NCBI GenBank assembly: GCA_947503395.1
Contig: CANNDP010000012.1
Coordinates: forward strand, 1 to 17,931
DNA: 17,931 nt
From: Actinomycetota bacterium
Lineage (GTDB): Bacteria; Actinomycetota; Actinomycetes; Nanopelagicales; Nanopelagicaceae
Direction of reading: 5' to 3'
The notes below the pieces were generated by a model. The model did not search any database, was not told the origin of the DNA, and worked only from the letters and a program-made list of their open reading frames with translations. Below, one piece after another: positions 1 to 7,542 of this stretch (the first letter of the stretch is position 1; each line of letters opens with the position of its first letter). Both the position numbers and the translations under genes were made by a program.

Positions 1-111
1 ATTTGACCCCTATTTCGGCTAAGTTGAATTTCTCAACCTGGCCTCTTGCCCATAGGGTTACCCCGTCTTCCCTATGAAATAAGGTCCAATAACGCTTCAA
101 GGAGTTCTTTC
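1..111. other. Leader region upstream of atpB; no gene assigned
   Basis: This stretch holds no gene I can support. One forward frame is open from base 3 to a TGA at 75-77 (about 24 codons) and could be the tail of an upstream gene such as atpI, which often precedes atpB. That length of open frame is unremarkable by chance and its residues are not recognisable. A TANNNT hexamer (TAGGGT, 53-58) could be a -10 for the atp operon, but no good -35 accompanies it. The atpB Shine-Dalgarno site lies at 99-104. Confidence 0.3.
99..104 (+). promoter_or_regulatory. Shine-Dalgarno site that fixes the atpB start
   Basis: AAGGAG lies 7 nt before the TTG at 112-114. It is a near-perfect Shine-Dalgarno match at ideal spacing. 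It selects this TTG over the upstream in-frame TTG at 46, which has no comparable site and would add 22 residues not expected at the start of an a subunit. Confidence 0.75.
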
Positions 112-900
112 TTGCTTAGTTATGCAGCCGAGGTTGGCAAGGATGAGGGATTTAATCCCCCCGATGCCGGAGACTTCAACCTCCCTCCATTTATTGAAGG
201 TAATGAGTTTGCAACTAAGCCAATTCTTCTAGTTTTTCTCTCGGTAATTTTGATTTCAATCTTCTTCATACTCGCATCAAGAAAAGCCGCATTAGTTCCA
301 TCAAAACTCCAATTCGCGGGAGAGTCGGTCTATTCATTTGTTAGAAATGATCTGGGGCGCGAAGTAATTGGCCATGAGTTTATGCGCTTTGTTCCATATC
401 TATTTACTCTCTTTACTTTCATTTTGGTGAACAACGTATTTGGAATTGTTCCTATGCTGCAATTTCCAACAATGTCTAGAATCTCATTTCCTTATGTTCT
501 AGCCGCGTTCACATTCTTTATCTTCCATTATGTGGGAATACGCAAACAAGGTTTCTTCAAATATATGAAAGAGATCATGTTCCTGCCAGGAATTCCAAAA
601 CCTGCCTACATCTTGATCACCCCTCTTGAGCTTGCCACTTACTTTTTGGTTCGCCCACTGACTTTAAGTCTTCGTCTCTTTGCCAATATGTTTGCTGGTC
701 ACCTATTACTTTTGGTATTTATCTTGGGCGGAGAGCACTTGCTGCAGGGAGTAATTGGACTTAAATTGATTAGCCCATTTGCCTTTGCCATCGGTATTGC
801 GCTGACATTCTTTGAATTTATGGTCCAATGCCTGCAGGCCTATATCTTTACGCTTCTAACAGCTCTATATATCGCTGGAGCGCTAGCAGATGAGCATTAA
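112..900 (+). CDS. atpB: F-type ATP synthase subunit a (Fo proton channel)
   Basis: Subunit a of the membrane Fo sector, which forms the proton half-channels against the c ring. The protein is 262 residues with several hydrophobic helices (about 37-56, 95-113, 127-143, 167-183, 193-206, 224-255). The essential arginine is R188 in the conserved stretch S-L-R-L-F-A-N-M-F-A-G-H. A GHEF motif near residues 87-90 and a Q/Y-containing last helix (VQCLQAYIF) also fit the family. The N-terminus (EEGF/DEGFNPP-like, residues 11-17) resembles actinobacterial a subunits. The start is taken as TTG at 112 because AAGGAG sits 7 nt upstream; the frame stays open further 5' to a TTG at 46. It is the first gene of the complete atp operon, 68 bp ahead of atpE. 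Confidence 0.95.
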   Translation: MLSYAAEVGKDEGFNPPDAGDFNLPPFIEGNEFATKPILLVFLSVILISIFFILASRKAALVPSKLQFAGESVYSFVRNDLGREVIGHEFMRFVPYLFTLFTFILVNNVFGIVPMLQFPTMSRISFPYVLAAFTFFIFHYVGIRKQGFFKYMKEIMFLPGIPKPAYILITPLELATYFLVRPLTLSLRLFANMFAGHLLLLVFILGGEHLLQGVIGLKLISPFAFAIGIALTFFEFMVQCLQAYIFTLLTALYIAGALADEH

Positions 901-968
901 ATAACGAGATTTACTCACGATAACGCTCGGTTATTGTGAAGGATAAAGAAGAAGGAAAGGTAAGAAAC

Positions 969-1172
969 ATGGAAGGCACACTCAACCTGGTCGGTTTTGG
1001 CCTGGCAGCGATTGGACCGGGTATTGCAACCGGACTTATTTTCGCCGCATATATCAATGGAGTAGCACGTCAGCCAGAGGCTCGAAGCGTTCTCCAGCCG
1101 ATCGCATTCCTAGGCTTTGCACTCGCTGAAGCTCTAGCGCTATTCGGTCTAGTTCTAGCATTCGTTCTCTAG
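969..1172 (+). CDS. atpE: F-type ATP synthase subunit c (rotor ring)
   Basis: Proteolipid subunit c, a two-helix hairpin that oligomerises into the rotor ring. It has 67 residues, short for the family (E. coli has 79). Helix 1 carries the glycine-rich packing stretch G16-P-G18-I-A20-T-G22, and the polar loop is the diagnostic A-R-Q-P-E-A at 33-38. The ion-carrying carboxylate is E54 in F-A-L-A-E-A-L-A. The Na+-ligand residues of Ilyobacter-type rings (Gln in helix 1, Ser/Thr after the Glu) are replaced by T21 and A55, so proton coupling is expected. ATG at 969 is preferred over the in-frame GTG at 936 because a purine-rich AAAGG lies 8 nt upstream and the extra 11 residues are highly charged and unlike any c subunit. 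Confidence 0.95.
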   Translation: MEGTLNLVGFGLAAIGPGIATGLIFAAYINGVARQPEARSVLQPIAFLGFALAEALALFGLVLAFVL

Positions 1173-1188
1173 AGTCAAGCAAATAAGC

Positions 1189-1716
1189 ATGCGCTCTATT
1201 GAATTGGCGGCAGAGGAGTTAAATCCTTTAATTCCGCATACCGCAGAGATAATTGTTGGCTTCATCGCCTTCTCACTTCTCTATCTGGTGCTTCGACGCG
1301 CAGTTGTTCCACGTTTTGAAAAAGCATTTGCTGAAAGAACAGATGCGATTCAAGGCGGTATGGAGCGAGCAGAGAAGGCTCAGATTGAAGCAGAGGCAGC
1401 TCTTAAGCAATATAAAGCTCAACTCCAAGATGCTCGCGGCGAAGCTGCAAGCATTAGAGAGGAAGCTAGAGCCCAAGGCGCTGCAATCATTGAAGAGATG
1501 CGAGTCAAAGCTCAAGAAGAGGCAACTCGAATCGCTGCAAGCGCGCAAGCTGCCATCGAGTCAGAGCGTCAAGCAGCGCTTACTTCACTTCGTAATGAAG
1601 TTGGAACTCTTGCAACGCAGTTAGCATCAAAGATTGTCGGAGAAGCACTCGATGACCAGGTCCGCCAGTCAAGAATTGTGGATCGTTTCCTAGAAGATCT
1701 GGAGAAGAGTAAGTAA
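1189..1716 (+). CDS. atpF: F-type ATP synthase subunit b (peripheral stalk)
   Basis: Subunit b anchors the peripheral stalk in the membrane and binds delta at its far end. The protein is 175 residues: a short N-terminal segment, one transmembrane helix at about 20-40, then a long charged amphipathic coiled coil rich in Ala, Glu, Arg and Gln to the end. This is the normal b architecture and length. In mycobacteria a second b-like segment is fused to delta; here b and delta are separate genes. No strong Shine-Dalgarno site is visible before ATG 1189, so translation may be coupled to atpE 16 bp upstream. The stop lies 2 bp before the atpH start. Confidence 0.92.
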   Translation: MRSIELAAEELNPLIPHTAEIIVGFIAFSLLYLVLRRAVVPRFEKAFAERTDAIQGGMERAEKAQIEAEAALKQYKAQLQDARGEAASIREEARAQGAAIIEEMRVKAQEEATRIAASAQAAIESERQAALTSLRNEVGTLATQLASKIVGEALDDQVRQSRIVDRFLEDLEKSK

Positions 1717-1718
1717 AA

Positions 1719-2558
1719 ATGAGTAGAGCAATGGCAGCACTGGGTGGGGCGTCACGCCAATCACTTATCGCTGCTCGCAAATCACTTGATGAGCTCTTAA
1801 AGGGCTTATCGGCAGCAGAAGCATCTGCGCTCTCTGCTCATTTATTTGCCGTTGTTGCAACTCTTGATTCCTCAACTCCACTTCGCCGCGCGCTAACTGA
1901 TAACTCAAGGGATGCTAATTCCAAAGCAGAACTTGCAAAAGAACTCTTTGCTAAGAGCACATCCGATCTGAGCATTAAGTTGCTAATCAGCCTCACCGCT
2001 CTTCGTTGGTCGAGCCCATCGAATCTTGGTGATGTAATTGAGCAATTAGCGGTTGAAGCTGAGGCATCAGTTGCTAATCAAAGTAACGAGCTAGATCGAC
2101 TTGAGGAGGAGATTTTTCAGTTCTCAAGAATCGTGGCTAGTGACCTAGAACTTCGTCAGATTCTCAACTCAGCAAAGTATTCAGGTGAAGGCAAGCGAGT
2201 TCTTGTCGCAAAATTATTGGCATCAAAGGTATGTCCTTCAACTTCAAGGCTACTTGCCTCATTGGTAAGTGGAATGCGGGGAAGAAGTATTGAAAAAACT
2301 ATCGCCTTTTATGCCAGCGCCGCTGCTGCAAGAAAAATGAGAGTAATTGCTCATGTTAAGAGTGCAGTGGAGTTAAGCCAGGCGCAGAAAGACAAATTAG
2401 CAAGCAGCCTCTCTGGCAAGATCGGACAGCCAGTGAGATTAAATGTTGAACTTGATCCAAAAGTTTTGGGTGGTCTATCCATCCGATTTGCAGATGAATT
2501 GATTGACGCCACAATCGTCAATCGTTTGGCCGACGCGGGCAGAGCGCTCGCAGTATAG
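1719..2558 (+). CDS. atpH: F-type ATP synthase subunit delta, long actinobacterial form
   Basis: Delta (OSCP) sits on top of F1 and links it to the b stalk. At 279 residues it is about 100 longer than E. coli delta, matching the long form of Actinobacteria. The extra length looks like an internal duplication of the N-terminal helical domain. Residues about 52-95 align without gaps to about 142-185 at an offset of 90: L55-R56 with L145-R146, K69 with K159, L72 with L162, L76 with L166, L88-L89 with L178-L179, L92 with L182. The C-terminal beta/alpha part (about 205-279) contains the family signature D-P-K-V-L-G-G-L-S-I-R and ends L-A-D-A-G-R. ATG 1719 is taken as the start; ATG 1731 is possible. 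The gene follows atpF by 2 bp. Confidence 0.92.
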   Translation: MSRAMAALGGASRQSLIAARKSLDELLKGLSAAEASALSAHLFAVVATLDSSTPLRRALTDNSRDANSKAELAKELFAKSTSDLSIKLLISLTALRWSSPSNLGDVIEQLAVEAEASVANQSNELDRLEEEIFQFSRIVASDLELRQILNSAKYSGEGKRVLVAKLLASKVCPSTSRLLASLVSGMRGRSIEKTIAFYASAAAARKMRVIAHVKSAVELSQAQKDKLASSLSGKIGQPVRLNVELDPKVLGGLSIRFADELIDATIVNRLADAGRALAV

Positions 2559-2572
2559 GGAGAGAAAAAATC

Positions 2573-4198
2573 ATGGCGGAATTAACGATTCGACCTGAAG
2601 AGATTCGTGATGCCTTAGCAAACTTTGTTAAGTCATACGATCCAGGTAGCGCATCACGCGATGAGATAGGCACCGTCGTTGTAGCTGGCGATGGCATTGC
2701 TCGCGTGGAAGGTCTTCCATCGACAATGACTAATGAGCTTCTAAAGTTTGAAAATGGCACCTTAGGACTTGCGCTAAACCTTGATGTGCGCGAAATCGGT
2801 GTTGTTATCTTGGGTGAGTTCACTGGAATTGAAGAGGGAACAACAGTGCGCCGCACTGGAGAGATTCTCTCGGTTCCAGTTGGTGATGGATTTTTAGGAA
2901 GAGTTGTTGACGCCCTCGGTCGCCCAATTGATGGCAAAGGCGAAATCAAGGCAGAAACTACTCGCGCACTTGAACTACAAGCCCCATCAGTGGTTCAAAG
3001 ACAGCCAGTTAAAGAGCCATTAGCTACTGGAATTAAAGCAATTGATGCTATGACTGCAATCGGCCGCGGTCAGCGTCAGTTGATCATCGGAGATCGTCAG
3101 ACTGGAAAGACGGCGGTTGCAATTGACACCATTATTAACCAGCGCGATAACTGGAGAAGTGGTGATAAGAAGAAGCAGGTTAAGTGTATCTATGTAGCAA
3201 TTGGACAGAAGGGTTCAACTATCGCATCTGTTAAAGGAGCGTTAGAAGAAGCTGGAGCGATGGAGTACACAACAATTGTTGCAGCGCCTGCATCTGATCC
3301 AGCAGGATTTAAATACCTCGCTCCTTACACCGGCTCTGCTATTGGTCAGCACTGGATGTATGGCGGGGGACATGTACTAATTGTTTTTGATGATCTCTCC
3401 AAGCAAGCCGAGGCTTATCGCTCAGTCTCACTCTTGCTTCGCCGTCCACCAGGTCGTGAGGCATATCCTGGCGATGTCTTCTACTTACACTCTCGTCTTC
3501 TTGAGCGCTGCGCAAAACTCTCTGATGAGTTAGGTGGCGGCTCAATGACTGGTCTTCCAATTATTGAAACAAAAGGTAATGACGTTTCAGCCTTCATTCC
3601 AACAAACGTTATTTCAATTACCGATGGACAGTGCTTCCTTGAAACCGATCTCTTTAACTCAGGAGTTCGCCCTGCTATCAACGTTGGTATCTCAGTTTCT
3701 CGCGTTGGTGGTTCGGCTCAGACTAAAGCGATGAAGAAGATTGCTGGTCGCCTCCGTCTTGATCTTGCACAATTTCGCGAGCTAGAGGCATTCGCTGCCT
3801 TCGGTTCAGATCTTGATGCAGCATCAAAGGCACAACTAGAGCGCGGCGCACGTTTGGTGGAGCTACTCAAGCAGCAGCAATACACCCCATTCTCACTAGA
3901 GAGAATGATTGTCTCGATCTGGGCTGGAACTACAGGACAGTTAGATGTGGTGCCAGTTGCTGATATTCGCCGCTTTGAATCAGAGTTTCTTGATTATGTT
4001 GGGCGCGAACAAAAGGCCATCTTTGATGTTATCGCTGAGAGCAAAGAGCTAAGCGATGACACTGTTGCCAAATTGACCGCAGCTATCAATACCTTCAAAG
4101 AGCAATTTGCTTCTTCATCAGCATCTGCTGTTAATGAGGCCCCTGCTCAAGCAGAAGGCAGCGATGGCACCGAGCAGATTACGAAATATAAGAAGTAG
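2573..4198 (+). CDS. atpA: F-type ATP synthase subunit alpha
   Basis: Non-catalytic nucleotide-binding subunit of the F1 hexamer. The protein is 541 residues with the N-terminal beta barrel (to about 100), the nucleotide-binding domain with P-loop G-D-R-Q-T-G-K-T at 173-180, and the C-terminal helical domain. Highly conserved landmarks are LLRRPPGREAYPGDVFYLHS, S-I-T-D-G-Q and R-P-A-I-N-V-G-I-S-V-S-R-V-G. After the helical domain a tail of roughly 30 residues (about 510-541), rich in Ser, Ala and Glu and ending in basic K-Y-K-K, extends past the E. coli end (513 residues). In mycobacteria a comparable alpha C-terminal extension restrains ATP hydrolysis; that role here is an inference. The Shine-Dalgarno site GGGAG (2558-2562) overlaps the atpH stop codon. 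Confidence 0.97.
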   Translation: MAELTIRPEEIRDALANFVKSYDPGSASRDEIGTVVVAGDGIARVEGLPSTMTNELLKFENGTLGLALNLDVREIGVVILGEFTGIEEGTTVRRTGEILSVPVGDGFLGRVVDALGRPIDGKGEIKAETTRALELQAPSVVQRQPVKEPLATGIKAIDAMTAIGRGQRQLIIGDRQTGKTAVAIDTIINQRDNWRSGDKKKQVKCIYVAIGQKGSTIASVKGALEEAGAMEYTTIVAAPASDPAGFKYLAPYTGSAIGQHWMYGGGHVLIVFDDLSKQAEAYRSVSLLLRRPPGREAYPGDVFYLHSRLLERCAKLSDELGGGSMTGLPIIETKGNDVSAFIPTNVISITDGQCFLETDLFNSGVRPAINVGISVSRVGGSAQTKAMKKIAGRLRLDLAQFRELEAFAAFGSDLDAASKAQLERGARLVELLKQQQYTPFSLERMIVSIWAGTTGQLDVVPVADIRRFESEFLDYVGREQKAIFDVIAESKELSDDTVAKLTAAINTFKEQFASSSASAVNEAPAQAEGSDGTEQITKYKK

Positions 4199-4202
4199 AT
4201 AA

Positions 4203-5117
4203 ATGGGCGCTCAACTACGCATCTATCGTCGACGCATTCGCTCGGTTAAAGCGACTAAGAAGATCACCCGTGCCATGGAGTTAATCTCGGCATCGCGTAT
4301 CGTCAAAGCGCAGCAACGAGTAGCAGCATCGACCCCGTACGCAAATGAATTGACGCGTGCTGTGAGCGCAGTTGCCACATTTTCAAATACTGATCACCCG
4401 CTAACTACCGAATCGACAAATCCAAAGCGCGCTGCTGTATTAATCATTACTGCAGATCGAGGAATGGCTGGGGCTTACTCATCAAGTGCAATTAAGGAAG
4501 CAGATGGCCTAGTCATCACACTTAAGGAGCGCGGTCTTGAGGTAAACACCTACCTGGTGGGAAGAAAAGCAGTCAACTACTTCAAATTCCGTAATCGCCC
4601 AATTAAGAATTCTTGGACTGGCTTTTCTGATAATCCAACTTATGCTCACGCTAAAACAATTGCTGATGAATTAATTCCAGCATTTATTTCCGATGCCGCA
4701 ACAGATATCAATGGTGTGGATGAACTCCATATTGTTTATACCGAATTTAAATCAATGATTGCTCAGATTGCGATGAATAAGCGGATGCTTCCGCTAGAAG
4801 TCGTTGAAGCTGAAGGCCCAGCTCCTGCAGGGCTGCTACCAATGTATGAATTTGAACCTAATGCAGCAGAAGTACTCAACGCCCTTCTGCCACGCTATAT
4901 CGAGTCGCGCGTCTATAACGCACTTCTGCAGTCGGCAGCCTCCGAGCATGCAGCAAGACGACGTGCGATGAAGTCAGCAACAGATAATGCTGATGAGTTA
5001 ATAAAGTCGTTGACCAGACTTGCAAACGCGGCCCGTCAGGCCGAAATTACGCAAGAAATCAGTGAAATCGTCGGCGGCGCAGACGCGCTCGCCTCAGCAA
5101 GCGCAGGGAGCGAATAA
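4203..5117 (+). CDS. atpG: F-type ATP synthase subunit gamma
   Basis: Central rotor shaft of F1. The protein is 304 residues. The N-terminal helix contains R-R-R-I-R-S-V-K-A-T-K-K-I-T-R-A-M-E-L (9-27), the classic gamma signature. The Rossmann-like middle begins with A-V-L-I-I-T-A-D-R-G-M-A-G (78-90), and the C-terminal helix has R-R-R-A-M-K-S-A-T-D-N-A. The segment before G-V-D-E-L-H-I-V (about 161-170) is short, so the acidic loop inserted here in mycobacterial gamma appears to be missing. The gene starts 4 bp after atpA. Its TAA stop shares one base with the atpD start (TAATG), a layout that favours coupled translation. Confidence 0.95.
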   Translation: MGAQLRIYRRRIRSVKATKKITRAMELISASRIVKAQQRVAASTPYANELTRAVSAVATFSNTDHPLTTESTNPKRAAVLIITADRGMAGAYSSSAIKEADGLVITLKERGLEVNTYLVGRKAVNYFKFRNRPIKNSWTGFSDNPTYAHAKTIADELIPAFISDAATDINGVDELHIVYTEFKSMIAQIAMNKRMLPLEVVEAEGPAPAGLLPMYEFEPNAAEVLNALLPRYIESRVYNALLQSAASEHAARRRAMKSATDNADELIKSLTRLANAARQAEITQEISEIVGGADALASASAGSE

Positions 5118-6538
5118 TGACAACTAAGACAGCAACCGGACGCGTAGCGCGCGTAATTGGACCGGTCGTTGATATCGAATTTCCAGCAGATTCGATGCCT
5201 GCGATCTATAACGCGTTAAACGTAGAGGTAACACTTGGCGGTGAGATGCGAAAGCTCACACTAGAGGTCGCCCAACACATTGGCGATAACTTGGTGCGCG
5301 CTATCTCGATGCAACCAACCGATGGAATGGTTCGTGGTGTTGAGGTAAGTGATACCGGAGCGGCAATCTCTGTTCCAGTCGGAGATGTCACAAAGGGCCA
5401 TGTATTTAACGCCCTCGGTGAATCACTTGATGTGCCAACCTCATCTCTTGAGATTAAAGAGCGTTGGCCAATTCATAGAACTGCTCCTGCCTTTGATCAA
5501 CTTGAGTCAAAGACTGAGATGTTTGCAACCGGAATTAAAGTTATCGATCTTCTAACTCCTTATGTTAAGGGTGGAAAGATTGGTCTCTTTGGTGGTGCTG
5601 GAGTTGGTAAGACAGTTCTTATCCAAGAGATGATCTATCGCGTTGCTGAAAACTTCGGTGGCGTTTCAGTATTTGCCGGCGTTGGTGAGCGTACTCGCGA
5701 GGGTAACGATCTATTTTTGGAAATGACTGAGACCGGAGTTATCAATAAGACAGCTCTCGTCTTTGGTCAGATGGATGAGCCACCTGGAACGCGTCTTCGC
5801 GTTGCACTCTCAGCTCTAACAATGGCGGAGTATTTCCGTGATGTTCAGAAGCAGGATGTGCTCCTGTTTATCGATAACATCTTCCGCTTTACTCAAGCAG
5901 GATCAGAGGTTTCAACACTTCTTGGTCGTATGCCATCTGCTGTGGGATATCAGCCAACTCTTGCTGATGAAATGGGCGTGCTTCAGGAGCGTATTACCTC
6001 AACTAGAGGCCACTCAATTACCTCGATGCAGGCTATTTATGTCCCAGCTGATGACATTACAGACCCTGCGCCGCACACCACATTCACCCACCTTGATGCC
6101 ACCACAGTTCTATCTCGTCCAATTTCAGAACTTGGTATCTATCCTGCGGTGGATCCACTGGATTCAACTTCGCGCATTCTTGACCCTCGCTATATTGGAG
6201 AGAATCACTTCCGAGTAGCAAACCGCGTGAAGCAGATCTTGCAGAGATATAAAGATCTTCAAGACATCATCGCAATCCTTGGTATCGATGAACTCTCTGA
6301 AGAAGATCGAATTCTCGTTGGTCGCGCTCGCCGTATTCAGCGCTTCCTATCTCAAAATACTTTCGTAGCTAAGGTCTTTACCGGACTTGATGGTTCATTT
6401 GTTCCACTAACTGAAACCATTGCAGCATTTGATGCTCTAGCAAATGGAGATTATGACCATATTCCAGAGCAGGCCTTCTTTATGTGCGGCGGATTAGAAG
6501 ATGTCGAACGTAAAGCTGCAGAGTTGGCAAAGAAGTAA
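5117..6538 (+). CDS. atpD: F-type ATP synthase subunit beta (catalytic)
   Basis: Catalytic subunit that makes ATP at its interface with alpha. The protein is 473 residues, normal length. The P-loop G-G-A-G-V-G-K-T lies at 159-166, the catalytic glutamate is E191 in G-E-R-T-R-E-G-N-D-L, the Walker B region is V-L-L-F-I-D-N-I-F-R-F (248-258), and the D-E-L-S-E-E-D torque motif is intact at 391-397. A purine-rich stretch at the end of atpG (AGGGAG, 5105-5110) can serve as its ribosome-binding site, and the start overlaps the atpG stop by one base. No departures from the family were seen. Confidence 0.97.
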   Translation: MTTKTATGRVARVIGPVVDIEFPADSMPAIYNALNVEVTLGGEMRKLTLEVAQHIGDNLVRAISMQPTDGMVRGVEVSDTGAAISVPVGDVTKGHVFNALGESLDVPTSSLEIKERWPIHRTAPAFDQLESKTEMFATGIKVIDLLTPYVKGGKIGLFGGAGVGKTVLIQEMIYRVAENFGGVSVFAGVGERTREGNDLFLEMTETGVINKTALVFGQMDEPPGTRLRVALSALTMAEYFRDVQKQDVLLFIDNIFRFTQAGSEVSTLLGRMPSAVGYQPTLADEMGVLQERITSTRGHSITSMQAIYVPADDITDPAPHTTFTHLDATTVLSRPISELGIYPAVDPLDSTSRILDPRYIGENHFRVANRVKQILQRYKDLQDIIAILGIDELSEEDRILVGRARRIQRFLSQNTFVAKVFTGLDGSFVPLTETIAAFDALANGDYDHIPEQAFFMCGGLEDVERKAAELAKK

Positions 6539-6541
6539 AAG

Positions 6542-6805
6542 ATGTCTGATAAAACGCTAACCGTTGAGTTCGTAACGCCAGAGAAGCGTGTCTTCTCTGG
6601 CAAAGCGATCTCCCTCTCTGCTAGAACGCTAGAAGGTGATCTTGGAATATTGGTAGATCACGCACCACTTCTAGGAGTTTTAGTAGATGGCAAAGTCAGT
6701 ATTGAGGGAGTTGACGGCAGCGTGCAAGAGTTTGAAGTAAGTGGCGGATTTATCTCAGTTGCTAATAATCGTATTTCAGTTTTAGGTGAGAGTGCGACGC
6801 AGTAG
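6542..6805 (+). CDS. atpC: F-type ATP synthase subunit epsilon, lacking the C-terminal helical domain
   Basis: Epsilon links gamma to the c ring and, in many bacteria, carries a C-terminal two-helix arm that brakes ATP hydrolysis. This protein is only 87 residues and corresponds to the N-terminal beta sandwich alone: V-E-F-V-T-P-E-K-R-V-F-S-G, the conserved G-D-L-G-I-L-V-D-H-A-P-L-L, and a final strand I-S-V-L-G-E-S-A. E. coli epsilon is about 139 residues. The in-frame sequence after the TAG reads into unrelated codons with no helical-arm character, so a simple nonsense mutation is unlikely. It lies 3 bp after atpD, and its last 20 bases overlap the start of the next gene. Loss of epsilon autoinhibition is inferred. 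Confidence 0.93.
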   Translation: MSDKTLTVEFVTPEKRVFSGKAISLSARTLEGDLGILVDHAPLLGVLVDGKVSIEGVDGSVQEFEVSGGFISVANNRISVLGESATQ

Positions 6806-7538
6806 CTTTTTCTTAATCGCCCTTGCGCTCACATTGAGTGCTGGGCCAGCACTTGCGCATTACCCAGTCAATCTAAAGGCCTCACATAACACTGTCTCAA
6901 AGAGCCCAATTCTGCTTGATGGCACTATCTCATTTGCTGTTTATGCAGACTTTTCTAAGGCTAAAGATCAGCGAAGCGTTCGTTTTGCCTTGAAAGAAGG
7001 CGATGATTTAAACGTCGAATACTTGATTATTGATGCATCCCCAACCAACAAGTTAAAGAGCTCCCAACTTCCAGGTGTCACTATAACTACCCCATCGGGA
7101 AAGAAAATTGTGATGAAGATTAATGAGCGATCACCTTTTTATGAACCATATGGCAAGAAGAATTACTTCTTCCTCTCAAGAATCTCGCAGAGCGCTGAAG
7201 CTGGAATTTACTCCATCACAGCTACTGCAAAGAGAAAGTCATCTGCTGTCATTGCAATTGGCAGAACTGAAATCAGGGGCGAGTATCTAGAAGTTGGAAG
7301 TAGCGCAAGAACTTGTCCAATAGCACTGAAGAACGAAGAAGTAATCTCAGAAGGTAGAGCAAACCAGTTGATTTCTATGAGCGAAGTAGAAGCAGAGGTT
7401 TGCGCGGCTGCTAACTCTTGGATTTATCGTATTGGCGAAAAAGATGGCGAAGAATTTATGCTGACTAAGGATTATCGAACAAATCGAGTGACTGTAAGTA
7501 TTGAGTCAGGTTTTATTACAAAAGTGAGCGTTGGCTAA
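6786..7538 (+). CDS. Exported protein with C-terminal inhibitor I78-like domain, function unknown
   Basis: A 250-residue protein with a clear Sec signal peptide: basic start R-V-R-R, hydrophobic core, likely cleavage after A-L-A at residue 24. The middle (about 25-165) is beta-rich with an A-G-I-Y-S-I-T-A-T-A edge strand like pre-peptidase or Ig-like domains. Residues about 188-250 resemble the peptidase inhibitor I78 family: a short helix followed by a Y-R-I-G turn, the core K-D-Y-R-T-N-R-V-T-V-S-I and a final I-T-K-V-S-V-G. C177 and C206 are the only cysteines and could pair. The start is GTG 6786 (or GTG 6792), immediately after an in-frame TAG at 6783-6785, so the gene must begin inside atpC and is probably coupled to it. 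Mycobacteria have a different small protein (DUF2550) after atpC. Function and inhibitor activity are unproven. Confidence 0.75.
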   Translation: MRVRRSSFFLIALALTLSAGPALAHYPVNLKASHNTVSKSPILLDGTISFAVYADFSKAKDQRSVRFALKEGDDLNVEYLIIDASPTNKLKSSQLPGVTITTPSGKKIVMKINERSPFYEPYGKKNYFFLSRISQSAEAGIYSITATAKRKSSAVIAIGRTEIRGEYLEVGSSARTCPIALKNEEVISEGRANQLISMSEVEAEVCAAANSWIYRIGEKDGEEFMLTKDYRTNRVTVSIESGFITKVSVG

Positions 7539-7542
7539 AGCT

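Noticed and set aside
46..111. Longer atpB start at TTG 46
   Set aside because: No Shine-Dalgarno site at 46; AAGGAG at 99-104 is ideally placed for TTG 112, and the added residues do not resemble subunit a.
936..968. Eleven-residue N-terminal extension of atpE from GTG 936
   Set aside because: Highly charged residues unlike any c subunit; ATG 969 has AAAGG 8 nt upstream and gives a normal hairpin.
969..1172. Sodium-coupled c ring
   Set aside because: The Gln and Ser/Thr Na+ ligands are replaced by Thr21 and Ala55; only the carboxylate E54 remains, as in proton rings.
1253..1624. Open frames overlapping or antisense to atpF, atpA and atpD
   Set aside because: They lie within strongly conserved genes, have no recognisable domains or start signals, and are expected from codon composition.
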